A DNA stretch of 64,000 nucleotides. It comes from Maricaulis sp. GTDB taxonomy: Bacteria > Pseudomonadota > Alphaproteobacteria > Caulobacterales > Maricaulaceae. The stretch's first letter is position 1. Each line of letters starts with the position of its first letter. The position numbers and the translations under genes are program-made. Where the stretch lies: NCBI RefSeq assembly GCF_017643475.1, contig NZ_JAEPNI010000004.1:242576-306575 (forward strand). Reading direction: 5' to 3'. The notes beneath the pieces were generated by a model. It ran no database searches and had not been told where the DNA came from. It saw nothing but the letters and a program-made list of their open reading frames with translations. Of the stretch, positions 54,560 to 63,089 are shown one piece after another.

Positions 54560-55761
54560 GCGGTTCCTCCAATCATGTCTTCCTTGTCCGAGCGGGGCGC
54601 TGGTTTGCGTGCGGCCAGGATCAGTGCGGCAACGCCGCTCAACGCCGACACCAGTGATCCGCCCAGCACACCAATACGCACTTCCGTCATCAGGCTGACA
54701 TCACTGAAGGCAAGGCCACCAATAAACAGGCTCATGGTGAAACCGACACCTGTGAGGCATGCCAGCCCGTAAAGCTGGGCCCAGCTCACCGCTTCCGGCT
54801 TGCGCGCCAGCCCGGTTTTTACCGCCAGCCGGATGGCACCGAACACGCCGACCTGCTTGCCGATGACCAGGCCAAAGGCGATGCCCAGGGTGAGCGGGGT
54901 CATAACCGCGGACCATTCAAGTCCAGCCAGAGTGACGCCGGCATTGGCCAGGGCAAAGACCGGCAGGATGCCGAAAGCCACCCACGGGTGCAGGCCATGC
55001 TCGAGCCTGTGCAAGGGGCTGGATTTACGAGTACGCAGAGGAATGAAGGCAGCCGTCACGACACCTGCCAGGGTGGCGTGTACACCACTCTTGAGTACCA
55101 GCACCCAGAGTACGGTCGCGACAAGCAGGTACGGCCACAAGGATGAAACACGGCTACGGTTGAGCCCGAACAGGATGGCGACACAAGCGAGCGAATAAAA
55201 CAGCGGTTCAACGACCAGGTTGGACGTGTAGAACAGTGCGATGATTGTGATGGCGCCCAGATCATCAATGATCGCGATGGCCAACAACAGGATCTTCAGC
55301 TCGACCGGCGCGCGACGCCCCAGCAACAGAAGAATGCCAAGCGCAAAAGCGATATCCGTCGCGGCGGGTATCGCCCAGCCGGACACGGTCTCCGGACTGC
55401 TGTGGTTGAAGGCGAGAAAGACCATCATCGGTCCGACCATGCCGCCAATCGCTGCCACGACAGGCAGCGTTGCCTTGGAGACGGAGGACAGCGCGCCCTC
55501 CATCATCACGCGCTTGATCTCCAGGCCGACCAGCAGGAAGAAAATGGCCATCAAGGCATCATTGATCCAAAGCAGGATCGGCTTGTTGATCGCCTGTTCG
55601 CCGAAGCCGACCTGCAGGTATTGCTGGAATACCCCTGCATATTGCGCCGCAAACGGCGAGTTCGAGGCGATCAGCGCAAAGGCTGCCGCAAAAATGAGAA
55701 TGATACCGGCGGCGCTCTCCATGCGCAGGAATTCGCCAATACGCACCAGCGCACGTGTCAT
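54556..55761 (-). CDS. nhaA: Na+/H+ antiporter NhaA
   Basis: 401 residues with ~12 membrane helices. The ion-binding aspartates are D166-D167 in AIIDDLGAIT; GWAIPAATDIAFALGIL and the C-terminal CLTGVGFTMSLFIGGLAF are family landmarks. It expels Na+ or Li+ in exchange for protons across the inner membrane. AAAGGACC lies 6-13 bases before the ATG. It is the first gene of an operon with DUF533 and an SbtA-like permease, and a structured RNA leader precedes it. An oxyR-type LysR gene is divergent. Confidence 0.95.
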   Translation of the reverse strand: MTRALVRIGEFLRMESAAGIILIFAAAFALIASNSPFAAQYAGVFQQYLQVGFGEQAINKPILLWINDALMAIFFLLVGLEIKRVMMEGALSSVSKATLPVVAAIGGMVGPMMVFLAFNHSSPETVSGWAIPAATDIAFALGILLLLGRRAPVELKILLLAIAIIDDLGAITIIALFYTSNLVVEPLFYSLACVAILFGLNRSRVSSLWPYLLVATVLWVLVLKSGVHATLAGVVTAAFIPLRTRKSSPLHRLEHGLHPWVAFGILPVFALANAGVTLAGLEWSAVMTPLTLGIAFGLVIGKQVGVFGAIRLAVKTGLARKPEAVSWAQLYGLACLTGVGFTMSLFIGGLAFSDVSLMTEVRIGVLGGSLVSALSGVAALILAARKPAPRSDKEDMIGGTA

Positions 55762-55796
55762 GTCTTGGTCCTTTAACTCGATCTACAATTGGGAAA

Positions 55797-55920
55797 CGCC
55801 CGACCGGCACACAGGAACGGAGGAGGCCGATCGGGCGTCATCCCTGGCCAGTTATGCGACACGAGAAGTCGGGGCTCGTGCAGCAGGGAAGTCTGGCCGG
55901 ATGCCCGGCAACTGACAGGG
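55797..55920 (-). ncRNA. Structured nhaA leader RNA, candidate cation riboswitch
   Basis: On the minus strand a closing stem (CCCTG...CAGGG and CAGTT...AACTG; 55910-55920 with 55842-55853) encloses two hairpins: GCCGG-GCAT-CCGGC (55896-55909) and CACGAG-loop-CTCGTG (55860-55880). A third, terminator-like hairpin (CGCCCGA and CGGC arms, 55797-55837, followed by TTTCCC) comes next, then the ribosome-binding site 30 bases on. The arrangement, aptamer-like fold then terminator before nhaA, is that of a riboswitch. nhaA-associated Li+/Na+ classes are known; assignment to one is inference. Confidence 0.72.
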
Positions 55921-56115
55921 TGGGCCGGGCGCGCCTTGTCTGGATGAGGCGAGTCGTGACGACTTCCGAGCGTGCGGGGACAGGCTTTGGAAGCTGATCC
56001 GGAGGTGGCGTTTCTTCGTGCAGATCTCCATGTCGTTGTCGATGAGGAGAAGTTAGTTGTCGTATCGGTTTAGATAAAATATAAGCTTTATATGTTCTGA
56101 TTAGCTTTTAGCTAT

Positions 56116-57012
56116 ATGAAACCGACACTCAGACAGCTCGAATACCTTGTCGCGATCGCGGATACAGGACGCTTCTCCGAGGCGGCCGAACGGCTGAACG
56201 TGGCCCAGCCCAGCCTTTCCACCCAGGTTGCCAATGCAGAGGCCCAGCTGGGAGCCACCCTCTTCGAACGCTCGCGAGCCGGTGCCTATCCAACGCCGAT
56301 CGGAGAACAGGTCATTCGCCGCGCCCGCTACATCCTGCGACAAATGGAAGACCTCAAGGAGATCGCCTCCCACGGCGAGACCGGCCTGTTTGGTCGCGTT
56401 CGCCTGGGCGTCCTGCCAACGATCGGCCCCTATCTACTTCCGCGTTGTACCAAGCCCATGCACTCACGATTCCCGGATCTTCGGCTGAGCATCAATGACG
56501 CGGCGACCGACCGATTGGCCAGCATGCTGGAGCAGGGCCTGCTGGACGCTGCGGTTTCGACCCTGGAAGATCACCCCGGCTGTGTCGGCGTCACCCTGTT
56601 CAGCGAAAAGCTCTGGATCGCCGTCGAACCCGAAGACCACCTCGCCTCCACCACCCGTCCGGTCACGCTCGAGGAACTCAAGGAACGGGGCTTCCTGACC
56701 CTGGGTCTCGGACACCGCCTCACCAAACTGGTTCAGGAGCTCGCCTATCGTGCCGGCGGCTATGTGGCTTCGGACTATGAGGGCACCAGTTTGGACGCTA
56801 TACGGCACATGGCCGCCCTGGGCGCCGGGATCGCGATCCTACCCGACCTCTATGTGCAATGCGAAGCGCGCCGGGATGACAGCCTGGTCTTCCGCCAGAT
56901 CGAAGACCCGCGCGCAGGACGGGACATCTCCCTGGTCTGGCGCCGGCAATCGCCCATTCGCGAGGGTCTGGAACTGCTGGCGGAGATCATGCAGGAAGCC
57001 GCTCAAGGGTAA
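56116..57012 (+). CDS. oxyR: LysR-type regulator, OxyR-like, C-terminus changed by an insertion
   Basis: 298 residues. The winged HTH (MKPTLRQLEYLVAIADTGRFSEAAERLNVAQPSLSTQVANAEAQLG) and the effector domain (GVLPTIGPYLLPR, LTLGLGHRLTKLVQELAYRAG) fit the OxyR/CysL-like LysR group; the usual OxyR redox Cys pair is not clearly seen (the aligned GLGHRL lacks the first Cys), so peroxide sensing is doubtful. The TAA at 57010-57012 is supplied by the IS66-type terminus (GTAACC). The original frame continues at 63595 for about 13 more codons. The AT-rich region upstream (56070-56110) is probably its promoter. Confidence 0.85.
   Translation: MKPTLRQLEYLVAIADTGRFSEAAERLNVAQPSLSTQVANAEAQLGATLFERSRAGAYPTPIGEQVIRRARYILRQMEDLKEIASHGETGLFGRVRLGVLPTIGPYLLPRCTKPMHSRFPDLRLSINDAATDRLASMLEQGLLDAAVSTLEDHPGCVGVTLFSEKLWIAVEPEDHLASTTRPVTLEELKERGFLTLGLGHRLTKLVQELAYRAGGYVASDYEGTSLDAIRHMAALGAGIAILPDLYVQCEARRDDSLVFRQIEDPRAGRDISLVWRRQSPIREGLELLAEIMQEAAQG
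57001..57008 (+). repeat. Left 8-bp target site duplication
   Basis: GCTCAAGG immediately before the left terminus. The identical octamer follows the right terminus at 63595-63602. Eight bases is the IS66 family target duplication length. Confidence 0.93.
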
Positions 57013-57062
57013 CCGTCCGGCCAACCCGCCCTACCAGGGGCGCCGAGCCTGTCTTACGCTCA
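57009..57062 (-). repeat. Solo IS66 terminal region (left end of the unit)
   Basis: It resembles 61096-61149, the terminus next to the tnpC stop, over its whole length, with shared blocks CGTCCGGCCA, CCTACCAGG and CCTGTCTTACGCTCA. It is probably all that is left of a second IS66 copy, and now serves as the outer end. It also supplies the stop codon of the oxyR-like gene. Confidence 0.88.
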
Positions 57063-57154
57063 TGCCGCCGATTTGGCGGCTACCGCACGAACGCCGGGCT
57101 TTATCTGACAGGCGCGGCCGGCGCACTCTCATACATTTTTCTCGACCATAACAA

Positions 57155-58666
57155 TCAGTCTGAAACGGCTATTTCTATAGCCCTTCGCAAAACCCGGTCC
57201 CGCCCCTCAAGCCAGTCGTCAATAGTCTGCCGGACGAGAATATCGGGAGTGTAACCCTGTCCGATTACCGGATTGCTGACTGCCTGCAAGGTCAGCTGGT
57301 ACGGCAAACGTACAACAATTCCGCTGTTTGGTAGAGTAAGGAAGAAAATAATCCCCGCGGTCGGCCCCTCCTGGCTTCCGCCTGTGGGCTCGCCCACCAG
57401 AACAGCCCGCTCGGACTCCAGCATCGTACCCATAAAGGCTGCGGCACCGGAAGAATTCGAGGCGCTCGTCAATACGATCAACTCGCCATCAAAAGCGCCC
57501 TCTTGCGGCTGTAGCAGACCCGTCGCGCCACCATATTCCGGGCGGAGGGAATACCATCCATCGTCCAACCGATAGAAGTATTCGGCCTGCGGGTTGAGGG
57601 CTTCAGGGATCCATGTGGATAAATGGCTCTCGAGGCCTGAAAGATCGATCGTCCTGACGCGAATATCACGGACAGGAGCGATCGGCTCCCTGATCAGCCA
57701 GGATATTAAACCAAGTTGCGCGTCGGCGGACCCGCCTCCATTCCGTCGCAGATCAACGATTAACGTTTCCGAACCCTCGGTCGCAATCTCCGAGAAAACG
57801 CGAGAATAGACCTCATTCGGGTCTACCGGGGAACGGTAGTTGACGAATGTTTCGATGCTCAAGACCGCGACGTCATCTGCCGGGTATTCAACGGTTACAG
57901 AGCCCTCATCCGAAAAATTGCGCCATTGCGGTTCGGCTCGTAACGCTTGGCTCTCAGGCCATGTCAATCGATCGACAGCAATTGAAACATTCCCGCCGCT
58001 TATCGGCGCAATCTCGAGCTCTACGCGCTCCGAACCTGGATTGAGCAGGGCGTCAAACACTTCAAAGTCAGTCCCCAAGATTTCTCCAGGTCGGGACATT
58101 TGGTGGATCCGCACGTGGTCTGTAAAACCGTCTACCGGCACGAATCGTGCCGCTGCTGCGATGCGTTCAGAGACCGGGTCGCCGTCGATAGCGAGAATTT
58201 CATCGCCGCGTGCCAGTCTCGCGTTTGCACTTGCCTCGACGAACATCCGCACACTGCCGCTATCGTCCTCGAATAGCTTGAACGTGAAGGGAAGGTAAGT
58301 CGCTGTCTCGGTCCGCTCCGCGATCATGGCTTCGGTGAACTCAGCCTTTGTGTGATCGCAACGCAACTCGACCAAAACTCCGGATAGCTGAAGATAAAAC
58401 TGATCAGCGTCGAGCCCCGCCTCAGCGGCGTGTTCGAGGGCATCCCAATACCTGTCCATCTCATCGATGGACGTGTAGCGACCATAACCAGGATGAACTC
58501 GCTCAAGCGCCTGCCGGGCGATCGAAATGTCTTCGCTCAGTGCCTCTGAGGTGAGCGGTTGAGCGAGTGCACCGCCTGCAAACACCACGGCGCATGCCGA
58601 GAACAGGAAGTATTTGAACAAGGCGGGCGCTCCAAAGCTCGAAAAAAGGTCAATCCGAATTTGCAC
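57155..58666 (-). CDS. Secreted S41 family peptidase-like protein
   Basis: 503 residues. An N-terminal signal (FKYFLFSACAVVFAGGALAQ) precedes a PDZ-like segment (ARLARGDEILAIDGDPVSERIAAAAR) and the tail-specific protease core. That core has LIVDLRRNGGGSADA and the nucleophile region VLTSASNSSGAAAFMGTM, with VGEPTGGSQEGP after it. C-terminal-processing type Ser activity is expected, in the periplasm or outside. It is the third gene of the transposon-borne TetR operon, 4 bases after the serine hydrolase. Its cargo location marks it as acquired. Confidence 0.88.
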   Translation of the reverse strand: MQIRIDLFSSFGAPALFKYFLFSACAVVFAGGALAQPLTSEALSEDISIARQALERVHPGYGRYTSIDEMDRYWDALEHAAEAGLDADQFYLQLSGVLVELRCDHTKAEFTEAMIAERTETATYLPFTFKLFEDDSGSVRMFVEASANARLARGDEILAIDGDPVSERIAAAARFVPVDGFTDHVRIHQMSRPGEILGTDFEVFDALLNPGSERVELEIAPISGGNVSIAVDRLTWPESQALRAEPQWRNFSDEGSVTVEYPADDVAVLSIETFVNYRSPVDPNEVYSRVFSEIATEGSETLIVDLRRNGGGSADAQLGLISWLIREPIAPVRDIRVRTIDLSGLESHLSTWIPEALNPQAEYFYRLDDGWYSLRPEYGGATGLLQPQEGAFDGELIVLTSASNSSGAAAFMGTMLESERAVLVGEPTGGSQEGPTAGIIFFLTLPNSGIVVRLPYQLTLQAVSNPVIGQGYTPDILVRQTIDDWLEGRDRVLRRAIEIAVSD

Positions 58667-58670
58667 GAGC

Positions 58671-59735
58671 TTACTCCATCAGATCGAGCAAGGTGCTGAG
58701 CGCAGCCTGGCCTGCCTGCGGCGTGCCCGAATTGACCAAAACGGCGAATGCGCGGTCCAGCTCTGGATTTATTGCGGCATAGGCATAGTGAGTGCCAGTC
58801 GTCCCGACATGGTAAGACCAGTTCGCACCCTGGACCTCACCGTACGCCCATCCGATTGCGCTCTGAGTGCCGGGAGCTGGCGCATGGAGCTCGGCGACGC
58901 TCGTTGGGCTTAGACCACCCGAACTAAAGCCTTGTAACCCGCACAAATGTCGCTGGAGATATCTCGCATACTCTTCAATCGTAACCGAAAGATAGCCCGC
59001 AGGATGGAGGAATGGGGGAATTTCAGGCTCTTCAAGAGCGTAAACAGCAAGGCCTTCATCTTCCGCATAGTGTCCGAACAAATGCGCTGGATCATCCGAA
59101 ACTGGGGCGGCCAGTTGCGCGCCTACCCCCCAAGCCTCGAGCACATAGAGATCGATAATGTCCAGCCACCCAAGACCGGTGAGGTGCTCCAGTATGGTCG
59201 CAGCCACGACCGGGCCGGCGTTGGAGTAAAGGTAGTCTCCCCGTGCACCAGCGCTCGGGGACTCCAGTGCCAATCTAGCAAATTGAATATGCGGTGCGAC
59301 CGACGATTCGCTGTCGATTACGAGTTCATCCAGATCCCTGCCGGAGGAATAGCTTGCAATCCCCGATGTGTGCGTAAGCAACTCATAGAGGGTTACATGA
59401 TAGTTCGGGTTATCCTCATTGAGCTCAAAGGCACCGCTCTCCGCGACTGTCATGTCCCATCGCGCGAGACCCTGATCTATAATCGCCGCTGCGGCTGTAG
59501 CGAGGTATGATTTCGCGTTGGATCCAAGGCTGAACCGGCTCTCGGCAAGGGCTTCGGTGGGGAGCGAATGGGAATTGCTGGTGATACCAGACACGGCCGC
59601 ATCCAAGCTTTCACAGCGGACCAACGCAATACCCGCGGCAGGTATCTGATCGTGCTGCACGATACCGTCAGCTATCGCGTTTGCGGATTCTGGATTCGTC
59701 GCCGCAACAAGTAGAGCGAGGGTGAAAGTTATCAT
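58671..59735 (-). CDS. Serine hydrolase of the beta-lactamase/DD-peptidase fold
   Basis: 354 residues from the ATG at 59735 (GGAGG 6 bases upstream); the frame opens further upstream, but the TetR gene ends there. MITFTLALLVAATNPESANA is a short signal. SxxK is in SLGSNAKSYL, the second motif is YSNAGP, and HVGTTGTHYAYAA near the end stands for the KTG-like box (H-x-G). This is a class C-like penicillin-binding fold esterase or peptidase; real beta-lactamase activity cannot be inferred. It is 1 base after tetR and so in one transcript. Confidence 0.88.
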   Translation of the reverse strand: MITFTLALLVAATNPESANAIADGIVQHDQIPAAGIALVRCESLDAAVSGITSNSHSLPTEALAESRFSLGSNAKSYLATAAAAIIDQGLARWDMTVAESGAFELNEDNPNYHVTLYELLTHTSGIASYSSGRDLDELVIDSESSVAPHIQFARLALESPSAGARGDYLYSNAGPVVAATILEHLTGLGWLDIIDLYVLEAWGVGAQLAAPVSDDPAHLFGHYAEDEGLAVYALEEPEIPPFLHPAGYLSVTIEEYARYLQRHLCGLQGFSSGGLSPTSVAELHAPAPGTQSAIGWAYGEVQGANWSYHVGTTGTHYAYAAINPELDRAFAVLVNSGTPQAGQAALSTLLDLME

Positions 59736-59736
59736 A

Positions 59737-60315
59737 CTAACCTCCTTCTGCCGGAGCTGGATTTCGGATTGCGGCTCTGACCAGCGCCACCAGACCTTCG
59801 GGCGCATCTTCACGGCCGGCAACACCCATCGAGTGCATCATTGCCCACTTGGTGACCTGACCAATGCACAGGGCGGTCATGGCCTCGACCGACACATCGG
59901 TGCGAATGGCTCCGACTGCCTGCCCTTCAAGCAGCCAGCTGGACAATCGGTTGGAGATGGCTTGGTCACCGTAAACCTCGCGAACCCGCAATCCGAACTG
60001 CCGCTGATAGTCCTCAAGAAAGAGAAGCGGGGAATGACGCGCCTTGTGGAGAGCAACACTTCCCCGAATATAGGCTTCAACCCGATCGACCGGCCCCACC
60101 GCATGTTGCGCATGCTCGTCGACCGACGCCAGAAGCCTTTCATAACATTGCATGTAGAGCATTTCGGCCAATGCGGCCTTGCTGTTGAAGTGCTGATACA
60201 GGGCAGGATTCGTCATCCCCGCGCGCGATCCGATATCTCGGATGCTGACAGCGTCGAAATTGCTTTCACAGAACAGCTCATAGGCTGAATCGAGGATCTT
60301 CTGCTTTCCGGTCAT
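59737..60315 (-). CDS. TetR family transcriptional regulator
   Basis: 192 residues. The N-terminal HTH (KQKILDSAYELFCESNFDAVSIRDIGSRAGMTNPALYQHFNSKAALAEMLY) is textbook TetR, with a helical ligand-binding C-domain behind it. It heads the three-gene cargo operon, and a palindrome TTAGC-GTTT-GCTAA lies 9 bases upstream of its ATG, so self-regulation together with the two hydrolases is likely. The ligand is unknown. The HTH and lone position within a transposon argue for local control of the cargo. Confidence 0.93.
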   Translation of the reverse strand: MTGKQKILDSAYELFCESNFDAVSIRDIGSRAGMTNPALYQHFNSKAALAEMLYMQCYERLLASVDEHAQHAVGPVDRVEAYIRGSVALHKARHSPLLFLEDYQRQFGLRVREVYGDQAISNRLSSWLLEGQAVGAIRTDVSVEAMTALCIGQVTKWAMMHSMGVAGREDAPEGLVALVRAAIRNPAPAEGG

Positions 60316-60323
60316 GGCGGCCC

Positions 60324-60337
60324 TTAGCGTTTGCTAA
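60324..60337 (-). promoter_or_regulatory. Palindromic operator upstream of tetR
   Basis: TTAGC-GTTT-GCTAA, 5-bp perfect arms, 9 bases before the tetR start. It is followed by AT-rich sequence (TTATTAGTTTTTG) that could be the promoter. Confidence 0.6.
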
Positions 60338-60479
60338 TTATTAGTTTTTGAGCCGTGCGTGTCGATCCGTCAAGTGGGGAGTGCGACTAAAGGTGCTGTT
60401 AGACAAAAACGGATTGGCACTGTCAGGGTGGTGTCAGGCAAAAATGGACCGGTCTCGAAAGATCGGGATCGAACCTAAC

Positions 60480-60620
60480 TCAGGCCGCAAGCTGACGCCA
60501 TTCGGCCAGGGTGGCGGAGCGGTTTTCCTTGAAGTCTTCGCGGCGGTAGGAATAGCGTTCGAGATTGAAGTGGTTGTCGATGGGGGACTGGACGGAGGCG
60601 GCCGACGCCCATGCGGATCG
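60480..60620 (-). pseudogene. Transposase C-terminal fragment
   Basis: The minus strand reads SPIDNHFNLERYSYRREDFKENRSATLAEWRQLAA and stops. The NHFNxERxxxSRxxFKxxRxAALAEWRQL pattern is that of the C-terminus of an insertion-sequence transposase, but I cannot say which family with confidence. The upstream part is missing, so the element is dead. Confidence 0.6.
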
Positions 60621-60805
60621 GATAGAGGCGCATAGGCTGAAGCCATCCGGTTGGAGCGCGAATACAGGCGCGGTCCAGGCCGGATGTCGTCCTATCAGGA
60701 AACCTCGGTATCATATCTTGGTGAGTGCCGATATCTGGTGCGGGGTTTCGTAGAAGACCGGGGCATTAGAGCCCCGTGGTCCCCGACTATCCGGATGTCA
60801 GCCAA

Positions 60806-61090
60806 CTAGCCCGGCGACAGCAAAATTGCGTTCCAGATAAAGAAGCTTCCAGCGCCTATCAGTGGGTAAGCGGCCGCAAGAAGGATCTGTGGCCAATTTC
60901 GCTTCCACAACTGCCTTTCGCGGGCAATCTGGTCCTCTGATTTGAGCGTTTGGCTCGAGGCGTCTCGCCTTAGAAAGGGAAACAAGCCGGGTAGGGCAAA
61001 AAGGACGACTAAACCAATGAGAAATTGGCGAGCCTGCAGTCCTTCATTGGTTGCCGATCCGCCTGGCCAGATAGCTTCGATCACCCGCAT
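60806..61090 (-). CDS. Small two-helix membrane protein, possibly 5'-truncated by IS66
   Basis: 94 residues from the ATG at 61090, 6 bases from the inner IS66 terminus; the frame also opens inside the terminus at 61111. Two hydrophobic helices (QFLIGLVVLFALPGLFPFL and PQILLAAAYPLIGAGSFFIWNAILL) flank a charged loop. The IS66 end probably replaced the native N-terminus or promoter. Function unknown. Confidence 0.5.
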   Translation of the reverse strand: MRVIEAIWPGGSATNEGLQARQFLIGLVVLFALPGLFPFLRRDASSQTLKSEDQIARERQLWKRNWPQILLAAAYPLIGAGSFFIWNAILLSPG

Positions 61091-61137
61091 AAACGGAAAG
61101 CGTCCGGCCATCCCGTCCTACCAGGTGCGACGCGCCT

Positions 61138-61168
61138 GTCTTACGCTCAGTTTCGCTGAGCGTAAGAC
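61138..61168 (-). repeat. 13-bp perfect hairpin at the tnpC stop
   Basis: GTCTTACGCTCAG and CTGAGCGTAAGAC enclose a TTTCG loop and include the tnpC stop codon (61147-61149). It could stabilise or end the transposase mRNA. The left arm alone is also present in the solo end at about 57051-57062. Confidence 0.75.
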
Positions 61169-62667
61169 CAGGGCATCAGGTCCTCAAGATGCGTGATCTT
61201 GGTATCCGCGATATTGGCCAGGACATCGGTAAGCCAAGTTTGCGGATCGAGACCGTTGAGTTTGGCGGTCTCGATCAGCGTATAGGCAATGGCCGCTGAC
61301 TTGCCGCCGTCTTCCGAGCCGGCGAAAAGGAAATTTTTTCTGCCCAGGGCGATCGGGCGCATGGCGCGCTCGGCGGCATTATTGTCGAGCTCGGTGGTAC
61401 CGTGCATCAGCCAGGGTTCCAGCTTCTTCATGCGCGTGAGGGCATAGCGGATCGCCGCGGCAAGAGGCGTCTTGCCGGATACCCGGGTGAGCTGGGTCTG
61501 CAGCCAAGCATCAAGCGCCTCGAACTCGGGTCTTGATCGGGCCTGGCGCGCCGCGGCGCGCTGGTCGGGTGGCTTGCCGCGGATCGCATTTTCGATCGCA
61601 TAAAGCCGGGCAATGCGTTCAACCGCCTCCTGGGCGATGGCCGAACCGGACGCCGTTTGCACATCCACGAACTTGCGCCGGATATGGGCCATGCAGGCCA
61701 CTTCGATGATCTGGCCGGTGTCGTAGAGCCGGTTGAACCCGGCATAGCCATCGGCATGCATGAACCCGCGATAGCCGGACAGATGATCAGCAGGATGTTC
61801 GCCCTTGCGATCCGTTGAGAAGCGATAATGGGCCGCGGGCGGGGCACTGCCCGACCAGCCGTGCTCATCACGGACATACGCCCACATGCGGCCGGTGGCG
61901 GTTCGCCCCTTGCCCGGAGCGAGCATCTTCATGGGGGTATCATCGGCGAAGATGGCCTGGCCCTGGCGGACATGGCGTCCGATGGCTTCGGCCAGCGGTT
62001 CCAGCAGCCGCGCGGACTGTCCCACCCATCCGGCCAGGGTGGAGCGTTCCAGCTCGATGCCTTCGCGGGCATAGATCTGGCTCTGGCGATAAAGCGGCAA
62101 GTGATCGCCATATTTGGAGATGATCACATGGGACAAGAGCCCTGGTCCCGGCCGGCCCTTCTCGATCGGGCGTGAGGGCAGTGCGGCCTGGTGCATGCGC
62201 TCACAGCACGAACAGGCCATGCGCGGGCGAACGATGCGGTTCACAACAAAGTACCCCGGCACGTATTCCAGCTCTTCGGTGACGTCTTCGCCGAGGCGTT
62301 TGAGATCTCCGCCGCAGGACAGACAGGCCTCGCCGGGCGAGAGGACCTTCTCGGTGCGCGGCAGGTGGGCTGGAAGCGGATTGCGTTTGGGCTTGGCGGG
62401 GGCTTCGTCGGCCTCAGCTTCGGCTTCTGCTTCGGCCTGCGCGCTCGCCTGCGCGATCTCCTCGTCCTCCAGCCGCATCTCGAGCTGATCCAGGCTCTCC
62501 GAGCGCGACCCGAACTGGTGACGTTGCAGTCCGGCCAGCTGGTGCTTGAGCTTCTCGATGAGAAGGTCGCGATTATAGAGCTCGCGCTCGAGCACACCCA
62601 CCGCGCCCTTGAGGGCATCGATGTCATCAGGCAGGTCGCTGGAGGTATTGCTCGGTCGCGTTCGCAT
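61147..62667 (-). CDS. tnpC: IS66 transposase TnpC
   Basis: 506 residues from the ATG at 62667 (MRTRPSNTSSDLPDDIDALKG), inside a longer open frame. A coiled coil (LYNRDLLIEKLKHQLAGLQRHQFGSRSESLDQ) leads to a zinc-ribbon region with CLSCGGDL and CSCCE, and the DDE-type catalytic domain (IFADDTPMKMLAPGKGRT, DGYAGFNRLYDTG, HGTTELDNNAAERAMRP) ends in the IS66 C-terminal motif KNFLFAGSEDGGKSAAIAYTLIETAKLNGLDP. All are complete, so it may still be active. Confidence 0.95.
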   Translation of the reverse strand: MRTRPSNTSSDLPDDIDALKGAVGVLERELYNRDLLIEKLKHQLAGLQRHQFGSRSESLDQLEMRLEDEEIAQASAQAEAEAEAEADEAPAKPKRNPLPAHLPRTEKVLSPGEACLSCGGDLKRLGEDVTEELEYVPGYFVVNRIVRPRMACSCCERMHQAALPSRPIEKGRPGPGLLSHVIISKYGDHLPLYRQSQIYAREGIELERSTLAGWVGQSARLLEPLAEAIGRHVRQGQAIFADDTPMKMLAPGKGRTATGRMWAYVRDEHGWSGSAPPAAHYRFSTDRKGEHPADHLSGYRGFMHADGYAGFNRLYDTGQIIEVACMAHIRRKFVDVQTASGSAIAQEAVERIARLYAIENAIRGKPPDQRAAARQARSRPEFEALDAWLQTQLTRVSGKTPLAAAIRYALTRMKKLEPWLMHGTTELDNNAAERAMRPIALGRKNFLFAGSEDGGKSAAIAYTLIETAKLNGLDPQTWLTDVLANIADTKITHLEDLMPWSYAQRN

Positions 62668-62741
62668 CGACCATTTTATAGCCGACGCGAGTCCCAGAGA
62701 GAACACGGGATATCGTCGCATTTGCAGCAAGTTAAGGGCGA

Positions 62742-63089
62742 TCACCCCGCCGCCAAGGGCCGCCAGGTGTGCTGCGGCATGCGCCAGTCGATGCCCTCCA
62801 GCAACATCGCCAGCTGGGCCCGGCCAAGCGCGACCTTGCCGTCCGCAGCCGAGGGCCAGACAAAGCGCCTGCGCTCCAGCCGCTTGGAGAAGAGACCGGC
62901 CCCCTGGCCATCCCACCAGATGATCTTCACGAGGTCGCCGCGCCGGCCGCGGAAGATGAAAATCTGACCGGAATGGGGATCTTCGGAGAGCTTGCTCTCG
63001 GCCAGTGCCGCCAAGCCGTTAAAGCCCTTGCGCATATCCGTCACCCCGCCGGCCAGCCAGACCCGCGTCTCGGCGGTAACCGAGATCAT
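62742..63089 (-). CDS. tnpB: IS66 accessory protein TnpB
   Basis: 115 residues: [21 protein letters not shown], then [37 protein letters not shown], the diagnostic IS66 Orf2 (TnpB) pattern. The role in transposition is not well defined. It overlaps tnpA by 4 bases (ATGA), and 74 bases separate it from tnpC. It is intact. Confidence 0.95.
   Translation of the reverse strand: MISVTAETRVWLAGGVTDMRKGFNGLAALAESKLSEDPHSGQIFIFRGRRGDLVKIIWWDGQGAGLFSKRLERRRFVWPSAADGKVALGRAQLAMLLEGIDWRMPQHTWRPLAAG

Larger units (their letters stand above)
60316..60805. other. Cargo spacer with insertion-sequence debris, 490 bp
   Basis: It holds the tetR operator, a transposase C-terminal fragment (60480-60620) and sequence with no credible frame. 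GGGGC-ATTAGA-GCCCC at about 60763-60778 is a short hairpin of unclear role. Frames on both strands here look like shadows. Confidence 0.6.

Noticed and set aside
59737..60337. The transposon TetR as controller of the BVMO operon at 10.3 kb
   Set aside because: The two palindromes share only TTAGC/GCTAA ends and differ in spacing and core, so the link is not supported.
60434..60753. Short frames in the transposon spacer
   Set aside because: Proline/arginine-rich products in three frames overlap the transposase fragment; no start context.
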